DNA from: Clostridioides sp. ES-S-0054-01 | GTDB lineage: Bacteria > Bacillota > Clostridia > Peptostreptococcales > Peptostreptococcaceae | Length of the DNA: 64,000 nucleotides | Direction: 5' to 3' | Assembly (NCBI GenBank): GCA_021561035.1 | Contig: CP067346.1 | Coordinates: forward strand, 527,001-591,000 | Shown here: positions 44,526-54,779 of the stretch, piece after piece | Layout: the number at the start of each line of letters is the position of its first letter | Numbering within the stretch: position 1 is the first letter of the stretch | Made by a program: the position numbers and the translations under genes | The notes under the pieces: model-generated | Told to the model about the DNA's origin: nothing | What the model saw: the letters and a program-made list of their open reading frames with translations, nothing else | Databases searched by the model: none

Positions 44526-45344
44526 TTGGTTGAGAAGGATAATATTTCTTCTATGAAATTTTTGAGGAATAATAATGTAAACGATAGATTAATATATACG
44601 AATGACATTGTAGAAGTAGTGATAGATTCTACAAAGCAAGAAGTATTAAATAAAAAAATACTTAATGGTACTAAAGCTGAACAAAGAGCTCTAAATATTG
44701 ATGAGATATCAACAGAAATAACTAGTATGATAATAAGTATAATGAAAGAGAAACTTTTAAAAGAATACATTCTAAAATGCTATGGGCGTACATATCCTGA
44801 AGATAAAAATAATATATACATATATTCACTGAACATATTTGCTAAAAAAGAGATTTTTATGAGAGAAACAGTGTTTACGAGGGTGAGAAATTATATAGAG
44901 GAAAATGATTTTATAAATGTAGAAGGTTTTATTAGATTTAGAATGAGAGAATTTATGAAATATATTTCTGCTATAGGTGATATTGCAGTTGAGGAGTATT
45001 TAATAAAGAAAGACCAAGATGAGTTTATAAGAGTTTTAAAATACTTTATAGATACCCAAGAAGAAAAGATTGATTTACTTAAAGTTCATATAATGGAAGA
45101 TAATACATTTGTTCTATACGATAAAAATGGAAATAAAATAGACAGCATAGATGATGAAGAAATCATAAATATGGTAATAAGAGAAAATTTAAACTATGAG
45201 GACTTTTTAATAAGTACCTTATTAACTTTATGTCCTAAAAGAATAGAAATATTGGATTTATTAAATAATAATTGCTCAAAGGAAATTATAGATACTGTAG
45301 AAGCAATTTTTGAAAATAAAGTTAGTATAATTATGGAAAATTAA
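44526..45344 (+). CDS. ytxC: YtxC-like sporulation protein
   Basis: 272 residues. It resembles the YtxC family in the block VEGFIRFRMREFMKYI followed by VEEYLIKKDQDEFIRVLKYFIDTQEEKIDLLKVH. In Bacillus ytxC also lies upstream of thrS, as here, which supports the call. TTG start behind AAAGGAGCG; the SD is inside the end of the preceding gene. Precise role is unknown. Confidence 0.75.
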   Translation: MVEKDNISSMKFLRNNNVNDRLIYTNDIVEVVIDSTKQEVLNKKILNGTKAEQRALNIDEISTEITSMIISIMKEKLLKEYILKCYGRTYPEDKNNIYIYSLNIFAKKEIFMRETVFTRVRNYIEENDFINVEGFIRFRMREFMKYISAIGDIAVEEYLIKKDQDEFIRVLKYFIDTQEEKIDLLKVHIMEDNTFVLYDKNGNKIDSIDDEEIINMVIRENLNYEDFLISTLLTLCPKRIEILDLLNNNCSKEIIDTVEAIFENKVSIIMEN

Positions 45345-45509
45345 AATCTAGGGATATAAAAACTAAAAAAATTCTTTTTAAATCGACATAAAAGACTTAT
45401 AATTGTATATAAAGCTATAGTATAGCTGGAGCTATTAAATATAAAGAATATCTACTTGATTAATGTAATATAGCTGACAAATATACAATTGATAAGGAGT
45501 AATTTTATA

Positions 45510-46112
45510 ATGGATAATTTAATTAGGATACTGATATTAGCTGTTATTGGAGGATTTATAGGTTATGTTACGAATGTAGTAGCGATAAGGCTGATATTTA
45601 GACCAATAGAGCCTATTAAAATACCTATTTTAAATATAGAAATAATAGGTCTTATACCAAAGAGAAGAGAAGAAATAGCAGCAAATGTAGGAGAAATAAT
45701 TCAAGAAGAATTTCTTTCTATGGATGAAATACTTGCAAATATCATTACTGACGAAGATAAGGAAGAAGTTGTAAGATACATAAAAGCAAGGATAAAAATT
45801 ATAATACATGAGAAAGTTTCATTTATACCTAGTGGTATAAAAAGCATGATACAAGAGTATTTAGGAGAGATAATTGAGTCTGAAGTTAAGCAAAGTATAG
45901 ATGAATTGAGTAAAAATATAATAAATAAAGCAAATGAGCGTATAGATATAAAAAAAATGGTCGAAGATAAGATTAATAAACTAGATTTATACGAATTGGA
46001 AGAGATAATAATAAGAATAGCTAAAAAAGAATTAAAACATATAGAGATTTTAGGGCTTGTATTAGGTTTTTTAATAGGTATAGCTCAAGGAGCGATTACT
46101 ATATTTATTTAA
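45510..46112 (+). CDS. DUF445 family membrane protein
   Basis: 200 residues. N-terminal hydrophobic segment GGFIGYVTNVVAIRLIFRPIEPI and C-terminal segment LGLVLGFLIGIAQGAITIFI frame a helical charged middle, the usual DUF445/YheB layout. AAGGAG (45494-45499) supports ATG 45510 rather than the in-frame TTG upstream. Function of the family is not established. Confidence 0.82.
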   Translation: MDNLIRILILAVIGGFIGYVTNVVAIRLIFRPIEPIKIPILNIEIIGLIPKRREEIAANVGEIIQEEFLSMDEILANIITDEDKEEVVRYIKARIKIIIHEKVSFIPSGIKSMIQEYLGEIIESEVKQSIDELSKNIINKANERIDIKKMVEDKINKLDLYELEEIIIRIAKKELKHIEILGLVLGFLIGIAQGAITIFI

Positions 46113-46532
46113 ATATATGACAATTAGCATTTATTTAAGTATATGGCACTTATTGAATGCATTTAAGTATTAACTGTATTACTTATTAATTGCATTTAAG
46201 TATTGACTGTATTAAGTATTAACCATATTAAGTATTGATTGTATTTAAGTATACAAAATCTAAAAAGTGTACAAAAATTAGAAATTAGTTTTAATAAAAA
46301 TTAGTTTTAGTATTTATCTAGTCATATCTATCATGCATGTAGATACTTTTTAAAAATTTAAAATTGATGAAAATATTATAATATTACTGTAAATCAAAAG
46401 ATTAATTTAATATAAAAATATAGAAATATTGGTTTATAGCTGATTAGGGTGAAAAATAAAGGGTAATTATTATATTACATTAATGTTGATTGATGTATAA
46501 CTATCTGTTATAATGAAAATATATTAAAAATC
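46113..46532. other. Intergenic region before the thrS leader
   Basis: AT-rich non-coding sequence. The left part is a loose repeat of TATTTAAGTATTGACTGTATT-like words (about 46120-46255). No convincing promoter box pair was identified, although the thrS transcript must start near its right end. Confidence 0.5.
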
Positions 46533-46789
46533 ATAGTGTTGAAGAGGAAGAGTAGAGTAGAAACCATTCTCAGAGAATTTGGGTCTATGGCTGAAAGCCC
46601 ATGTAATAGGTCTATTTGAAAACTACCTTGGAGCTGAGTTTATTAGCAGTATTTGTATTTATACTATATGTGAAAGTACTCGGGTGACGACCTTATAGTC
46701 ATCAAGAGGGTTGTATATACTTGTATACGCCAACTTGGGTGGAACCGCGAATTAATATCGTCCCAAACATGTTTGGGGCGATTTTTTAT
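46533..46789 (+). promoter_or_regulatory. T-box leader of thrS
   Basis: A classic T-box riboswitch sensing uncharged tRNA-Thr. The conserved T-box sequence GGGTGGAACCGCG is at about 46737-46750. Upstream stem I contains the AGTAGA-like and GAAAACTACC elements, where ACC is a plausible Thr specifier codon. A terminator (CGTCCCAAAC / GTTTGGGGCG plus T run, 46759-46787) follows and would be replaced by the antiterminator when tRNA-Thr is uncharged. thrS begins 42 bases after. Confidence 0.93.
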
Positions 46790-46830
46790 TACAAAAAATC
46801 TAAAAATTATTTCAATAAGGAGGAAAAACA

Positions 46831-48750
46831 ATGATTAAAGTTGCTTTAAAAGATGGCTCAATAAAAGAATTTGAAAATGCTATTTCTGTTATGGATGTAG
46901 CCAAATCCATTAGTGAAGGATTAGCTAGAAATGTGGTAGCAGCATCTGTGAACGGAGAGGTTGTAGGTCTGGACCACATTATAGATACTGATTGTAACTT
47001 AAATTTATTTAAGTTTGAAGATAAAGAAGGTAAGGAAGTTTTTAGACATACATCAGCACATATATTAGCTCAAGCTATAAAGAGACTTTATCCAGAAGCA
47101 AAACTTGCTATAGGACCAAGTATAGAAAATGGATTCTACTATGATATAGATTTAGACCATAGATTAGTTCCAGAAGACTTAGAAAAAATAGAAGCTGAAA
47201 TGAAAAAAATAGCTAAAGAAGATTTAAAAATAGAAAGATTTGAACTTCCTAGAAATGAAGCTTTAGAGCTTATGAAAGGACAAGGAGAAGACTATAAGGT
47301 AGAACTTATATCTGATTTACCTGAAAGTGAAATAATATCTTTCTACAAGCAAGGTGATTTTACTGATTTATGTAGAGGACCACACTTACCATCTACTAAA
47401 AAAGTTAAAGCTGTTAAATTACAAAGTGTAGCAGGTGCATACTGGCGTGGTGACGAAAAAAACAAGATGCTTCAAAGAATCTATGGAACTTCTTTTGAGA
47501 AAAACAAAGACTTAGAAGAGTACTTACATTTACTAGAAGAAGCTAAAAAGAGAGACCATAGAAAATTAGGTAAAGAGTTAGGATTATTTATGATACCTGA
47601 AGAAGGTCCAGGATTTCCTATGTTTTTGCCAAAAGGTATGGAACTTAAAAATGAATTATTAAAATTCTGGAGAGAAATACACAGAAAAGCTGGATATATT
47701 GAAATAGAATCTCCAATTATATTAAATAGAAAATTATGGGAGACTTCAGGTCACTGGTATCATTACAAAGAAAATATGTATACAGTTAAAATAGATGATG
47801 AAGATTATGCTATAAAACCTATGAACTGTCCTGGTGGATTAATTTACTATAATTCTCAACTACATTCATATAGAGATTTCCCAATGAGAGTTGCAGAGCT
47901 TGGTAGAGTTCATAGACATGAGTTATCTGGTGCATTACAAGGCTTAATGAGGGTTAGAGCATTTACTCAAGACGATTCACATATATTCATGTTGCCAGAG
48001 CAAATTAAGGATGAAATAAAAGGAGTAGCTAACCTAATAGATGGTATCTACAAAACTTTTGGATTTGAATATAACCTAGAATTATCTACAAGACCAGAGA
48101 ATTCTATGGGAAGCGATGAAGAGTGGGAAGCAGCAGAAAATGGATTGAGAGAAGCTTTAGAAGAGTTAGGTCTACCATACACTATAAATGAGGGTGATGG
48201 GGCATTCTATGGACCTAAGATAGACTTCCATCTAAAAGACTGTTTAGGAAGAACTTGGCAATGTGGTACTATCCAATTAGATATGCAACTTCCAAGACAA
48301 TTTGATAATACTTATATTGGACAAGATGGTGAAAAACATAGACCAGTTATGATTCATAGAGTTGCTTTTGGTAGTATAGAAAGATTTATAGGTATATTAA
48401 TAGAGCATTATGCTGGTAAATTCCCAGTTTGGTTATCTCCAACTCAAGTTAAGATACTTCCTATATCTGATAAGTTTATGGATTATGCAAATGAAGTTAA
48501 GAAAGAGTTATTTGACAAGGGTATAAGAGTTGAATTGGACGATAGAGCTGAAAAAATTGGATTTAAGATAAGAGAAGCTCAGCTTGAAAAAGTGCCATAC
48601 ATGTTAATAGTAGGTGAAAAAGAAGTAGCTGATAATAATGTTTCTGTTAGGTCAAGAGATAAAGGTGAAATAGGTAGCATTAAATTGGATGAATTTATAG
48701 CTAGTATTTCAAAAGAAATTGAATCAAGAGAAAGCATTATTCAAGATTAA
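46831..48750 (+). CDS. thrS: Threonyl-tRNA synthetase
   Basis: 639 residues, the full class II enzyme. TGS domain at about 1-62, editing domain with HTSAHILAQAIKRLYP and CRGPHLPSTKKVKAVKL, catalytic core with motif 2 RVHRHELSGALQGLMRVRAFTQDD and the zinc ligands (Cys in MNCPGG and two His), and a C-terminal anticodon-binding domain from about 535. AAGGAGG precedes the ATG. Controlled by the T-box directly upstream. Confidence 0.98.
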   Translation: MIKVALKDGSIKEFENAISVMDVAKSISEGLARNVVAASVNGEVVGLDHIIDTDCNLNLFKFEDKEGKEVFRHTSAHILAQAIKRLYPEAKLAIGPSIENGFYYDIDLDHRLVPEDLEKIEAEMKKIAKEDLKIERFELPRNEALELMKGQGEDYKVELISDLPESEIISFYKQGDFTDLCRGPHLPSTKKVKAVKLQSVAGAYWRGDEKNKMLQRIYGTSFEKNKDLEEYLHLLEEAKKRDHRKLGKELGLFMIPEEGPGFPMFLPKGMELKNELLKFWREIHRKAGYIEIESPIILNRKLWETSGHWYHYKENMYTVKIDDEDYAIKPMNCPGGLIYYNSQLHSYRDFPMRVAELGRVHRHELSGALQGLMRVRAFTQDDSHIFMLPEQIKDEIKGVANLIDGIYKTFGFEYNLELSTRPENSMGSDEEWEAAENGLREALEELGLPYTINEGDGAFYGPKIDFHLKDCLGRTWQCGTIQLDMQLPRQFDNTYIGQDGEKHRPVMIHRVAFGSIERFIGILIEHYAGKFPVWLSPTQVKILPISDKFMDYANEVKKELFDKGIRVELDDRAEKIGFKIREAQLEKVPYMLIVGEKEVADNNVSVRSRDKGEIGSIKLDEFIASISKEIESRESIIQD

Positions 48751-48848
48751 TATATTAAGATATTAGCAACTGAGATATTAGTATATAAGATAAATTTAGT
48801 CGATATGTTGATATATAGTGATTAAATTTATGAAAAGGTGAGTATAAT

Positions 48849-48897
48849 TAGAGGTACAGTTAGTCATATTTTTATGACACTGTACTTCTCGTTTTTT
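48849..48897 (+). terminator. Terminator downstream of thrS
   Basis: GAGGTACAGTTAGTCATA pairs with TATGACACTGTACTTCTC and is followed by GTTTTTTG. Confidence 0.85.
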
Positions 48898-49440
48898 GTA
48901 TTATAGATTTATTAATAAATAATAAATCTACAATAGAAGTATTTTTATTATAAGAATCATTTTATTTATTGATTTTTTTTGCTATAGTTAAATTTTTGCT
49001 TGTAGTACTTAAATAAATATAAACTTCACCCATCAAGGTATATCACATGAAAAAACATTTTATTGTGATTTTTATAGGATTTTATATGAAAATAATATAG
49101 AAATTTTATAAATAATATATTTTATACTTAGTTATAGATAAATTTATATAGTTATTAAACTAAAAACCAACTAAAAATTTGATTATCCCCTAAAACACTG
49201 TATTTATCAGCATTTCACAAGGAATAAAGAAGCCATTTCTACTTATTTACTACTTACGAATGAGCCTTGATACGCCGATATTCCGAGATATGCAAAGATA
49301 TGGTACAGCACATCAGTATTGAAACAGGAAAAATTGAATAACTCATAGACTATGGAACGCTACTATTTCAGCGTTCCTTTTCTATTTCCAGCCGTTCAGA
49401 AATGGACGGCTATTTCTATATATGAAAGGAGCATTTAAAC
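48898..49440. other. Junction region between core genome and acquired segment
   Basis: To about 49160 this is ordinary AT-rich sequence. After about 49190 base composition becomes less AT-rich. A fragment near 49193-49323 has an open stretch (KKPFLLIYYLRMSLDTPIFR) that I cannot assign and that ends in a stop. A terminator with arms GGAACGCT/AGCGTTCC (49354-49377) and TTTT follows, then a small GCCGT/ACGGC hairpin and an SD (AAAGGAG) for the leader at 49441. Confidence 0.5.
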
Positions 49441-49980
49441 ATGATGAAAAAGACATTAAAGCGATTGCTTACAGGTGTGCTTACCCTTACAACCGTGGTT
49501 ACTGCCTTGCCGACAACTGCCGTTCATGCAGTATACCACCCATGAAAAAGAAATCATAGAGCTACGGCTCAATGACACAAACGGGATTGAAAATTTTGTA
49601 AAGAACTTTGCGAAGTCCTACTACACATGGAACAACAGCGAAGAAAGCATTGAAGCAAGAACACTGGCTATTAACGGGTATCTGACAAAGGAATTACAGG
49701 ACTTGAACCTTGATACCATAAGAACGGATATACCGACCAGCTCCACAGTTAAAGATGTGCTTGTCTGGGATGTGGCACAGTATGGGGAGAGTACTTTTTC
49801 TGTTACCTATGAACCACGGAGATTATCTGTTTTCAGAGCTGTTAAACCCTGTCTTTTCAGTAGACGGCGAGAATGTGAAAGTCAAAGTAGCTGTGAAGTT
49901 TCTTGATAATCAGACAAAAGCAACACAAGTATCACAGTATAATTTGACATTACATAAAGATAGAAACTGGAGGATTGTTT
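49441..49980 (+). pseudogene. Decayed TcpC-like conjugation gene with a foreign secretion leader
   Basis: ATG 49441 starts an exported-protein leader (MMKKTLKRLLTGVLTLTT...TTAVHA) that hits a stop at 49545. From about 49526, in another frame, comes a TcpC-like segment (THEKEIIELRLNDTNGIENFVKNFAKSYYTW...DIPTSSTVKDVLVWD) up to about 49812. A further frame change leads to the typical TcpC C-terminus (GDYLFSELLNPVFSVDGENVKVKVAVKFLDNQTKATQVSQYNLTLHKD). This is best explained by at least two deletions in a Tn916-type conjugation module. It cannot make a functional TcpC. Confidence 0.75.
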
Positions 49981-50637
49981 ATGCCGAAAGTAACAGAGAA
50001 ATATCTAAGAGATAAGAGAAATTATATACTTGAATGTATTGGTAAGATTTTAAGAGAGAAACCACTATATTCTGTAACTATGCGAGATATTATTAAGGAA
50101 GCTGGTTTTAGTCAAGGAATTATCTATCATTACTATGCAAGTTTAGATGAAATCTTTATTGATTACATCAATAAAAACACAACCTATGATTTGTTAGAGC
50201 AGAACATTAACACGTTGTTAAGCTCTGACCTTACAGAAAAGGAAATTCTCTTTGAGTGTATTCTTTCAATAGGAAAGTATATTGATGAATTATTAAAATC
50301 CGTTGGTGGCAAAACATGCTTTGAATTGATAGTTTTTTATTCCTTTGATATTGAAAAGAGAGCTACAGTGCACCCTAAATTAAACTTTAAGAAAAGTCTA
50401 GCATATGCACAAAACAGAATTGTAGACTACACTTTAAAGAATATCGAGAAAGGCATATTTCTACCGCGTATTCCCATCCATTCACTTGTCATGTTTATCA
50501 GTAGCTTTATAGATGGAATTGCTCAAAATGTTGCAACTAGCGAAGCTGAGGAGAACAACAATTCAATGAATATTATTGAAATGTTTCAAATATTGGCAAA
50601 GGCTATGATTAGTTTTTTGAAGGAAAAACACATATAA
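49981..50637 (+). CDS. TetR/AcrR-family regulator
   Basis: 218 residues. N-terminal helix-turn-helix (about 10-57; ILREKPLYSVTMRDIIKEAGFSQGIIYHYYASLDEIFIDYI), C-terminal ligand-binding helices of no recognised subtype. GGAGGA (49969-49974), itself at the end of the TcpC relic, serves ATG 49981. It is convergent with the AEC transporter gene, so a link to it is uncertain. Carried by the acquired segment. Confidence 0.85.
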   Translation: MPKVTEKYLRDKRNYILECIGKILREKPLYSVTMRDIIKEAGFSQGIIYHYYASLDEIFIDYINKNTTYDLLEQNINTLLSSDLTEKEILFECILSIGKYIDELLKSVGGKTCFELIVFYSFDIEKRATVHPKLNFKKSLAYAQNRIVDYTLKNIEKGIFLPRIPIHSLVMFISSFIDGIAQNVATSEAEENNNSMNIIEMFQILAKAMISFLKEKHI

Positions 50638-50881
50638 AAAAGTCCTTCCCTCTAAAATGCTCATCATTCATTTCAGGAGAAAAGACTTTGTGTGATTTAT
50701 AGCAACACAAGAAAAGGAAAATTGTAATATTAGTGTAATGAAAGGATTTTCGCAATGACCTTCTACATAAAATTTATCATACAATCCCTCTATTCTTACC
50801 TTCATGATTTTATCATTTTGTGATTCACATTAAAAAAAATCCGAAAGATATTATGTATTTATTATGCTTTTTGTGTATTCT

Positions 50882-51811
50882 TTATGAAATAAAGATAACA
50901 ATACAGGTATAAACAAGCAATGTAACAATCATAAAAATAGAAACAAATGCACTTGTAAATGAAGCATCATCTTCACTCTTATACAATGGTTCAATGACCG
51001 GCAGTAAACCAAAACCAGTTGGTGACATAAAATAAATCATTGGTGCTATCATAAATGTTTTATCTACCATATGTTTAGGGAATAAGACAAAAAAGCCTAA
51101 TATAACCAATGTATAATAAAAGATTTTTATTCCCATTAGTTTTAATAATGGTCGAAGTATCTGACGATCAATTGTGAAATTATAACCTAAAATAAATAAA
51201 ATCATAGTAATAATTGGCATTGTCGCTTGGCTTAGCGTATTATTTATCAAATCTTTAAATTGAGACATCATAGCCATATGATAGATTCCTGTAATATTTA
51301 AAACCATTCCCAGTATCACAGCTATAACAAAAGAGTTATTCAGAACTCTTTTTAATATATCAAAAAAAGTTGAGGAGTTGGCAGTTACTTTAGAAACTAA
51401 TATTGGAAATACAATAAAGCCTACAATTGTTCCCGCAATATCAAAGATAACCGTATTACTGGACGCTCCTACAATAGACAAATAAAGTGGTAATGCTACA
51501 TTTCCTCCTTCACACACAGTTAATAAATATGGCGAAAAATGAGCATATTGCTTACCAACAATATTGCTGAATAGTTTTCCTACCACCAATGCTAACGTAA
51601 AAACGATAAACACGTATACAATCATTTTTAAATGCTGAAGTTCAATTTCTGCTGTACTGATTAGTTGAAAAACTAATATTGGGAATAATATTTTAAAAAC
51701 AATAGCATTCGCTCCATCTTTCTGTTCTGGTGTAATCCATCTTTTCTTACGTGATATAAAACCAAGTGCCATGATAAAAAACACCGGAAATAATGTTGAT
51801 AATGCACTCAT
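50882..51811 (-). CDS. AEC-family (auxin efflux carrier-like) transporter
   Basis: 309 residues, about ten membrane helices in the inverted-repeat AEC/bile-acid-like pattern. Typical segments are FFIMALGFISRKKRWI, CEGGNVALPLYLSIVG and MSPTGFGLLPVIEPLYK. Bacterial members move malate, other organic acids or related anions. ATG behind a GGAG-type SD (about 51821 on the minus strand). It is separated from the PTS operon by a terminator, so it is its own unit. Substrate unknown. Confidence 0.82.
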   Translation of the reverse strand: MSALSTLFPVFFIMALGFISRKKRWITPEQKDGANAIVFKILFPILVFQLISTAEIELQHLKMIVYVFIVFTLALVVGKLFSNIVGKQYAHFSPYLLTVCEGGNVALPLYLSIVGASSNTVIFDIAGTIVGFIVFPILVSKVTANSSTFFDILKRVLNNSFVIAVILGMVLNITGIYHMAMMSQFKDLINNTLSQATMPIITMILFILGYNFTIDRQILRPLLKLMGIKIFYYTLVILGFFVLFPKHMVDKTFMIAPMIYFMSPTGFGLLPVIEPLYKSEDDASFTSAFVSIFMIVTLLVYTCIVIFIS

Positions 51812-51896
51812 ATGAATCTCCTTTCAGATTACTTTTTATAAACCGCTAAATAGTTTTAATCATATGCTTAATATCTTAATTTTGATGTGAAACAAA

Positions 51897-51933
51897 AGAA
51901 TACGCCTTTATCATTTGAAATCAGGCGTATTCT
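51897..51933. terminator. Terminator of the PTS operon
   Basis: Perfect arms AGAATACGCCT (51897-51907) and AGGCGTATTCT (51923-51933), with T-rich sequence on both sides. It lies about 50 bases after the GH4 gene stop on the minus strand. Confidence 0.8.
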
Positions 51934-51984
51934 TCTCTTTCTGTTTATCGACTTATTTATCGAAAATACTTCATTTTGTCATTT

Positions 51985-53319
51985 TTATTTTTCGTAGAAT
52001 TTTGGATTCCAATAATCTTTATTTAATTCCAAAAAGTCATCCAGAATAGCTTTACCAACACGATAAGAAGGTACAGTCTTATTTAAAAGGATAGCCTGTA
52101 ATGCTTTTTCATATGAACCTTCCAGACAAGCTTCCACTGCTAACTTCTCATAACCTTTTTGAGCTTCCATCAATGATTTATGGAACTGTGGAATATATCC
52201 TACTGAAGTAGGCTCTACACCTGATGCTCCTACATAACATGGTACTTCAACTACTGCATCATGATTAAAGTTTCCAATTGCTCCTCTATTCATCACATTT
52301 ACCATGAATCTTTCTCGCTTATCATTGATAATAGAGCTTGCTAGATCAACAATATAATTTCCATGGACACCTGATACTAAATAAGAGTCCTTTGTTGTTT
52401 GTTTCTCAATAACTCTACGACATTCTTCATAAACAGTTATTTCACGTCCTGCTAAAACTGTATCTGCTCGTGTAACATCGTGATCAAACATTTCTAACAT
52501 TTCATCATGGAAATAGTAATACTGTAAATAACATAGTGGTAAGAAGTCAGGATATGCTTTGAATCCTTTGATAACATTATTAAATGTTTTATACCAATAT
52601 TCATCAAGTTTTCCTTCATCTTTATCTGCACTTAGCCCAGTAACTTTACCTGATAGTACTTCTTCTCTAAGTTTAGGAAGTAAATCTTCACCCTTTTTAT
52701 TGTAGATGTTTGTATACCAACCAAAGTGATTTAATCCAAAATATTTGAATGTTAAATCTTTTTCATCATATCCAAGATATGCAGCTACTTGTTCCTGCTG
52801 AGAAATTGGCATATCACAAATACATAGCATTTTTGCTTGTGGATATGTACGATAAACTGCTTCAGATACCATGGCTTCTGGATTAGAGTAATTTAACAAC
52901 CATGCATCTGGACATACTTCAACTGCTGTTTTTACAATTTCCAGAATAGCTGGAATGGTACGAAGTGCGAATGAAAATCCTCCTAATCCACATGTTTCCT
53001 GACCAATTAATCCATGCTTGTAGCATGTATGTTCATCGATAGAACGTTGCTCGTTTCTGCCTGGACGAATTTGTATAAATACATAATTTGCGCCTATTAA
53101 TGCTTCTTTCAAATCTGTTGTCCAGCTTGTCTTGATTTCTGGACGATGTTCTTTCATATAAATTTTATTAAATTCTCCCATATGATATACACGATCGTGT
53201 TCAATATCATGCAAACACAATTCTGTCATATTCAATTCTTCTGACTTGTTTGCAAGTGCTGCTAAAATACCTGGTGTGTGTGTTGATCCTGCTCCAATAA
53301 TTACAAATTTATTACCCAT
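51985..53319 (-). CDS. GH4 6-phospho-alpha-glucosidase
   Basis: 444 residues, NAD- and Mn-dependent glycoside hydrolase family 4. Rossmann start FVIIGAGSTHTPGIL, then the metal-binding Cys in CDMP (168-171) and NHFGW with His198. In characterised GH4 enzymes CDMP marks 6-phospho-alpha-glucosidases (MalH/GlvA) while CN(V/I)P marks 6-phospho-beta-glucosidases. It should split the phosphorylated disaccharide brought in by the EIICB encoded next door. The conserved arginine block is IRPGRNEQRSIDEH, slightly different from the MalH pattern I recall. GGAGG precedes the ATG. Confidence 0.85.
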   Translation of the reverse strand: MGNKFVIIGAGSTHTPGILAALANKSEELNMTELCLHDIEHDRVYHMGEFNKIYMKEHRPEIKTSWTTDLKEALIGANYVFIQIRPGRNEQRSIDEHTCYKHGLIGQETCGLGGFSFALRTIPAILEIVKTAVEVCPDAWLLNYSNPEAMVSEAVYRTYPQAKMLCICDMPISQQEQVAAYLGYDEKDLTFKYFGLNHFGWYTNIYNKKGEDLLPKLREEVLSGKVTGLSADKDEGKLDEYWYKTFNNVIKGFKAYPDFLPLCYLQYYYFHDEMLEMFDHDVTRADTVLAGREITVYEECRRVIEKQTTKDSYLVSGVHGNYIVDLASSIINDKRERFMVNVMNRGAIGNFNHDAVVEVPCYVGASGVEPTSVGYIPQFHKSLMEAQKGYEKLAVEACLEGSYEKALQAILLNKTVPSYRVGKAILDDFLELNKDYWNPKFYEK

Positions 53320-53340
53320 GTTCGTAGTCCTCCTTTTATA

Positions 53341-54762
53341 CTAGTTTTCTAACATTTCTTTAAATTCTCTTGCTACTTTATTTACTTCTGTTCCAATAAT
53401 AATCTGAATTGATGTTTCTCCAAATCTTACAACTCCTTTGGCTCCTGTTTTCTTAATATTTTCTTCATTTACCAAAGAACCATCTTTTAATTCAAGACGT
53501 AATCTTGTAACACAGTTTTCTACTTCTTCTACATTATCTTTACCACCAATGTTTTGTAATATTTTCTTGGCCATGTACTGATAATTTGTATGCTCTAACT
53601 TAATATTAATTTCCTCAGTAGATACTTCATTCTCATCAAATTTTAATTCTTCTTCTCTTCCTGGAGTTTTTAAATCCCATTTTTCAATCATAATCTTAAA
53701 TCCAAAGTAATAAATAAAGAAGAAGACGATACCAATTGGAACAATCATCCAACCATTTGTACTTAACTTAAAGTTCAAAATATAGTCAATGACACAGAAA
53801 TTAACTGACATACCAAAGTGAACATTAAGTAAATATAATATTGCCCCAGCAGTACCAGTTAATAATGCATGAAATGCATAAAGTCTAGGTGCAACAAACA
53901 TAAATGAGAATTCAATTGGTTCTGTGATACCTGCAACAAAGGTTGTCAATGATGCAGAACTCATTAATGACTTCGTTTTCTCTTTATTCTTTTCTTTTGC
54001 AGTTTTATACATTGCTAAACATGCACCAGGAAGTCCAAACATCATTGGAATAAAGAACATTGCTAAGAACAAACCTGCTGTAGGATCTCCTGCTAAGAAT
54101 CTTGGGATTTCTCCTTTTACAATTTCTCCACTTGCGGTAGTAAAACTTCCTAATTCGTAATAGATATAGGTGTTAACTACATGATGTAATCCAATTGGTA
54201 TTAACAGACGATTTGTCAATCCAAAGACAAATACCCCTAATGCACCAGCACCAGCAATCCAAATACCAAAATTATTTAAACCTGCTTGGCAAGGCACCCA
54301 AAGAAAACTGAACAAAATAGCCAAAGGAATAGCTACAAGTGGTGCTAATGTAACTACAAACTTCTCCCCAGTAAAGAACGAGAACATAGCCGGAGTTTTC
54401 CACTCTTTACTATAATTAAATACAATGGCTGTCATAACACCAACTAAAATACCAGCAAATACTCCCATATTGACTGCTTCGTTCATATAGACCAAAACAG
54501 CTTTAAATACTGATAATGAGATAATTGCACCAATAATCGGTATTGATCTGTCTTTAGCTTTTGCATATGCTATAACAGCACCGATTGCAAAAAGCACATC
54601 CATCATACCAAATACTACCCATCCAGCAGTCTCTAGTACTGGCATATTCAACATATCTACAGCACTTAAACGAGCAAGCAAACCAGCAACTGGAGTAGCA
54701 GCAATTGGAATCAACATCGCTTTTCCAAGCTTCGATAATTGTTTTAAAGCTTTGTTAAACAT
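53341..54762 (-). CDS. PTS alpha-glucoside-type transporter EIICB
   Basis: 473 residues. The N-terminal EIIC domain (about 1-370, roughly ten membrane helices, NRLLIPIGLHHVVNT, GITEPIEFSFMFVAPRLY) belongs to the glucose/maltose group. The C-terminal EIIB domain has the phosphorylated Cys in VENCVTRLRLEL. There is no fused EIIA; a separate EIIA is encoded upstream in the same operon. An in-frame ATG at 54801 precedes the SD (GGAGAG), so ATG 54762 is chosen. It imports and phosphorylates a sugar, most likely an alpha-linked disaccharide given the GH4 partner. Confidence 0.9.
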   Translation of the reverse strand: MFNKALKQLSKLGKAMLIPIAATPVAGLLARLSAVDMLNMPVLETAGWVVFGMMDVLFAIGAVIAYAKAKDRSIPIIGAIISLSVFKAVLVYMNEAVNMGVFAGILVGVMTAIVFNYSKEWKTPAMFSFFTGEKFVVTLAPLVAIPLAILFSFLWVPCQAGLNNFGIWIAGAGALGVFVFGLTNRLLIPIGLHHVVNTYIYYELGSFTTASGEIVKGEIPRFLAGDPTAGLFLAMFFIPMMFGLPGACLAMYKTAKEKNKEKTKSLMSSASLTTFVAGITEPIEFSFMFVAPRLYAFHALLTGTAGAILYLLNVHFGMSVNFCVIDYILNFKLSTNGWMIVPIGIVFFFIYYFGFKIMIEKWDLKTPGREEELKFDENEVSTEEINIKLEHTNYQYMAKKILQNIGGKDNVEEVENCVTRLRLELKDGSLVNEENIKKTGAKGVVRFGETSIQIIIGTEVNKVAREFKEMLEN

Positions 54763-54779
54763 ATTCTTTCTCTCCTTTT

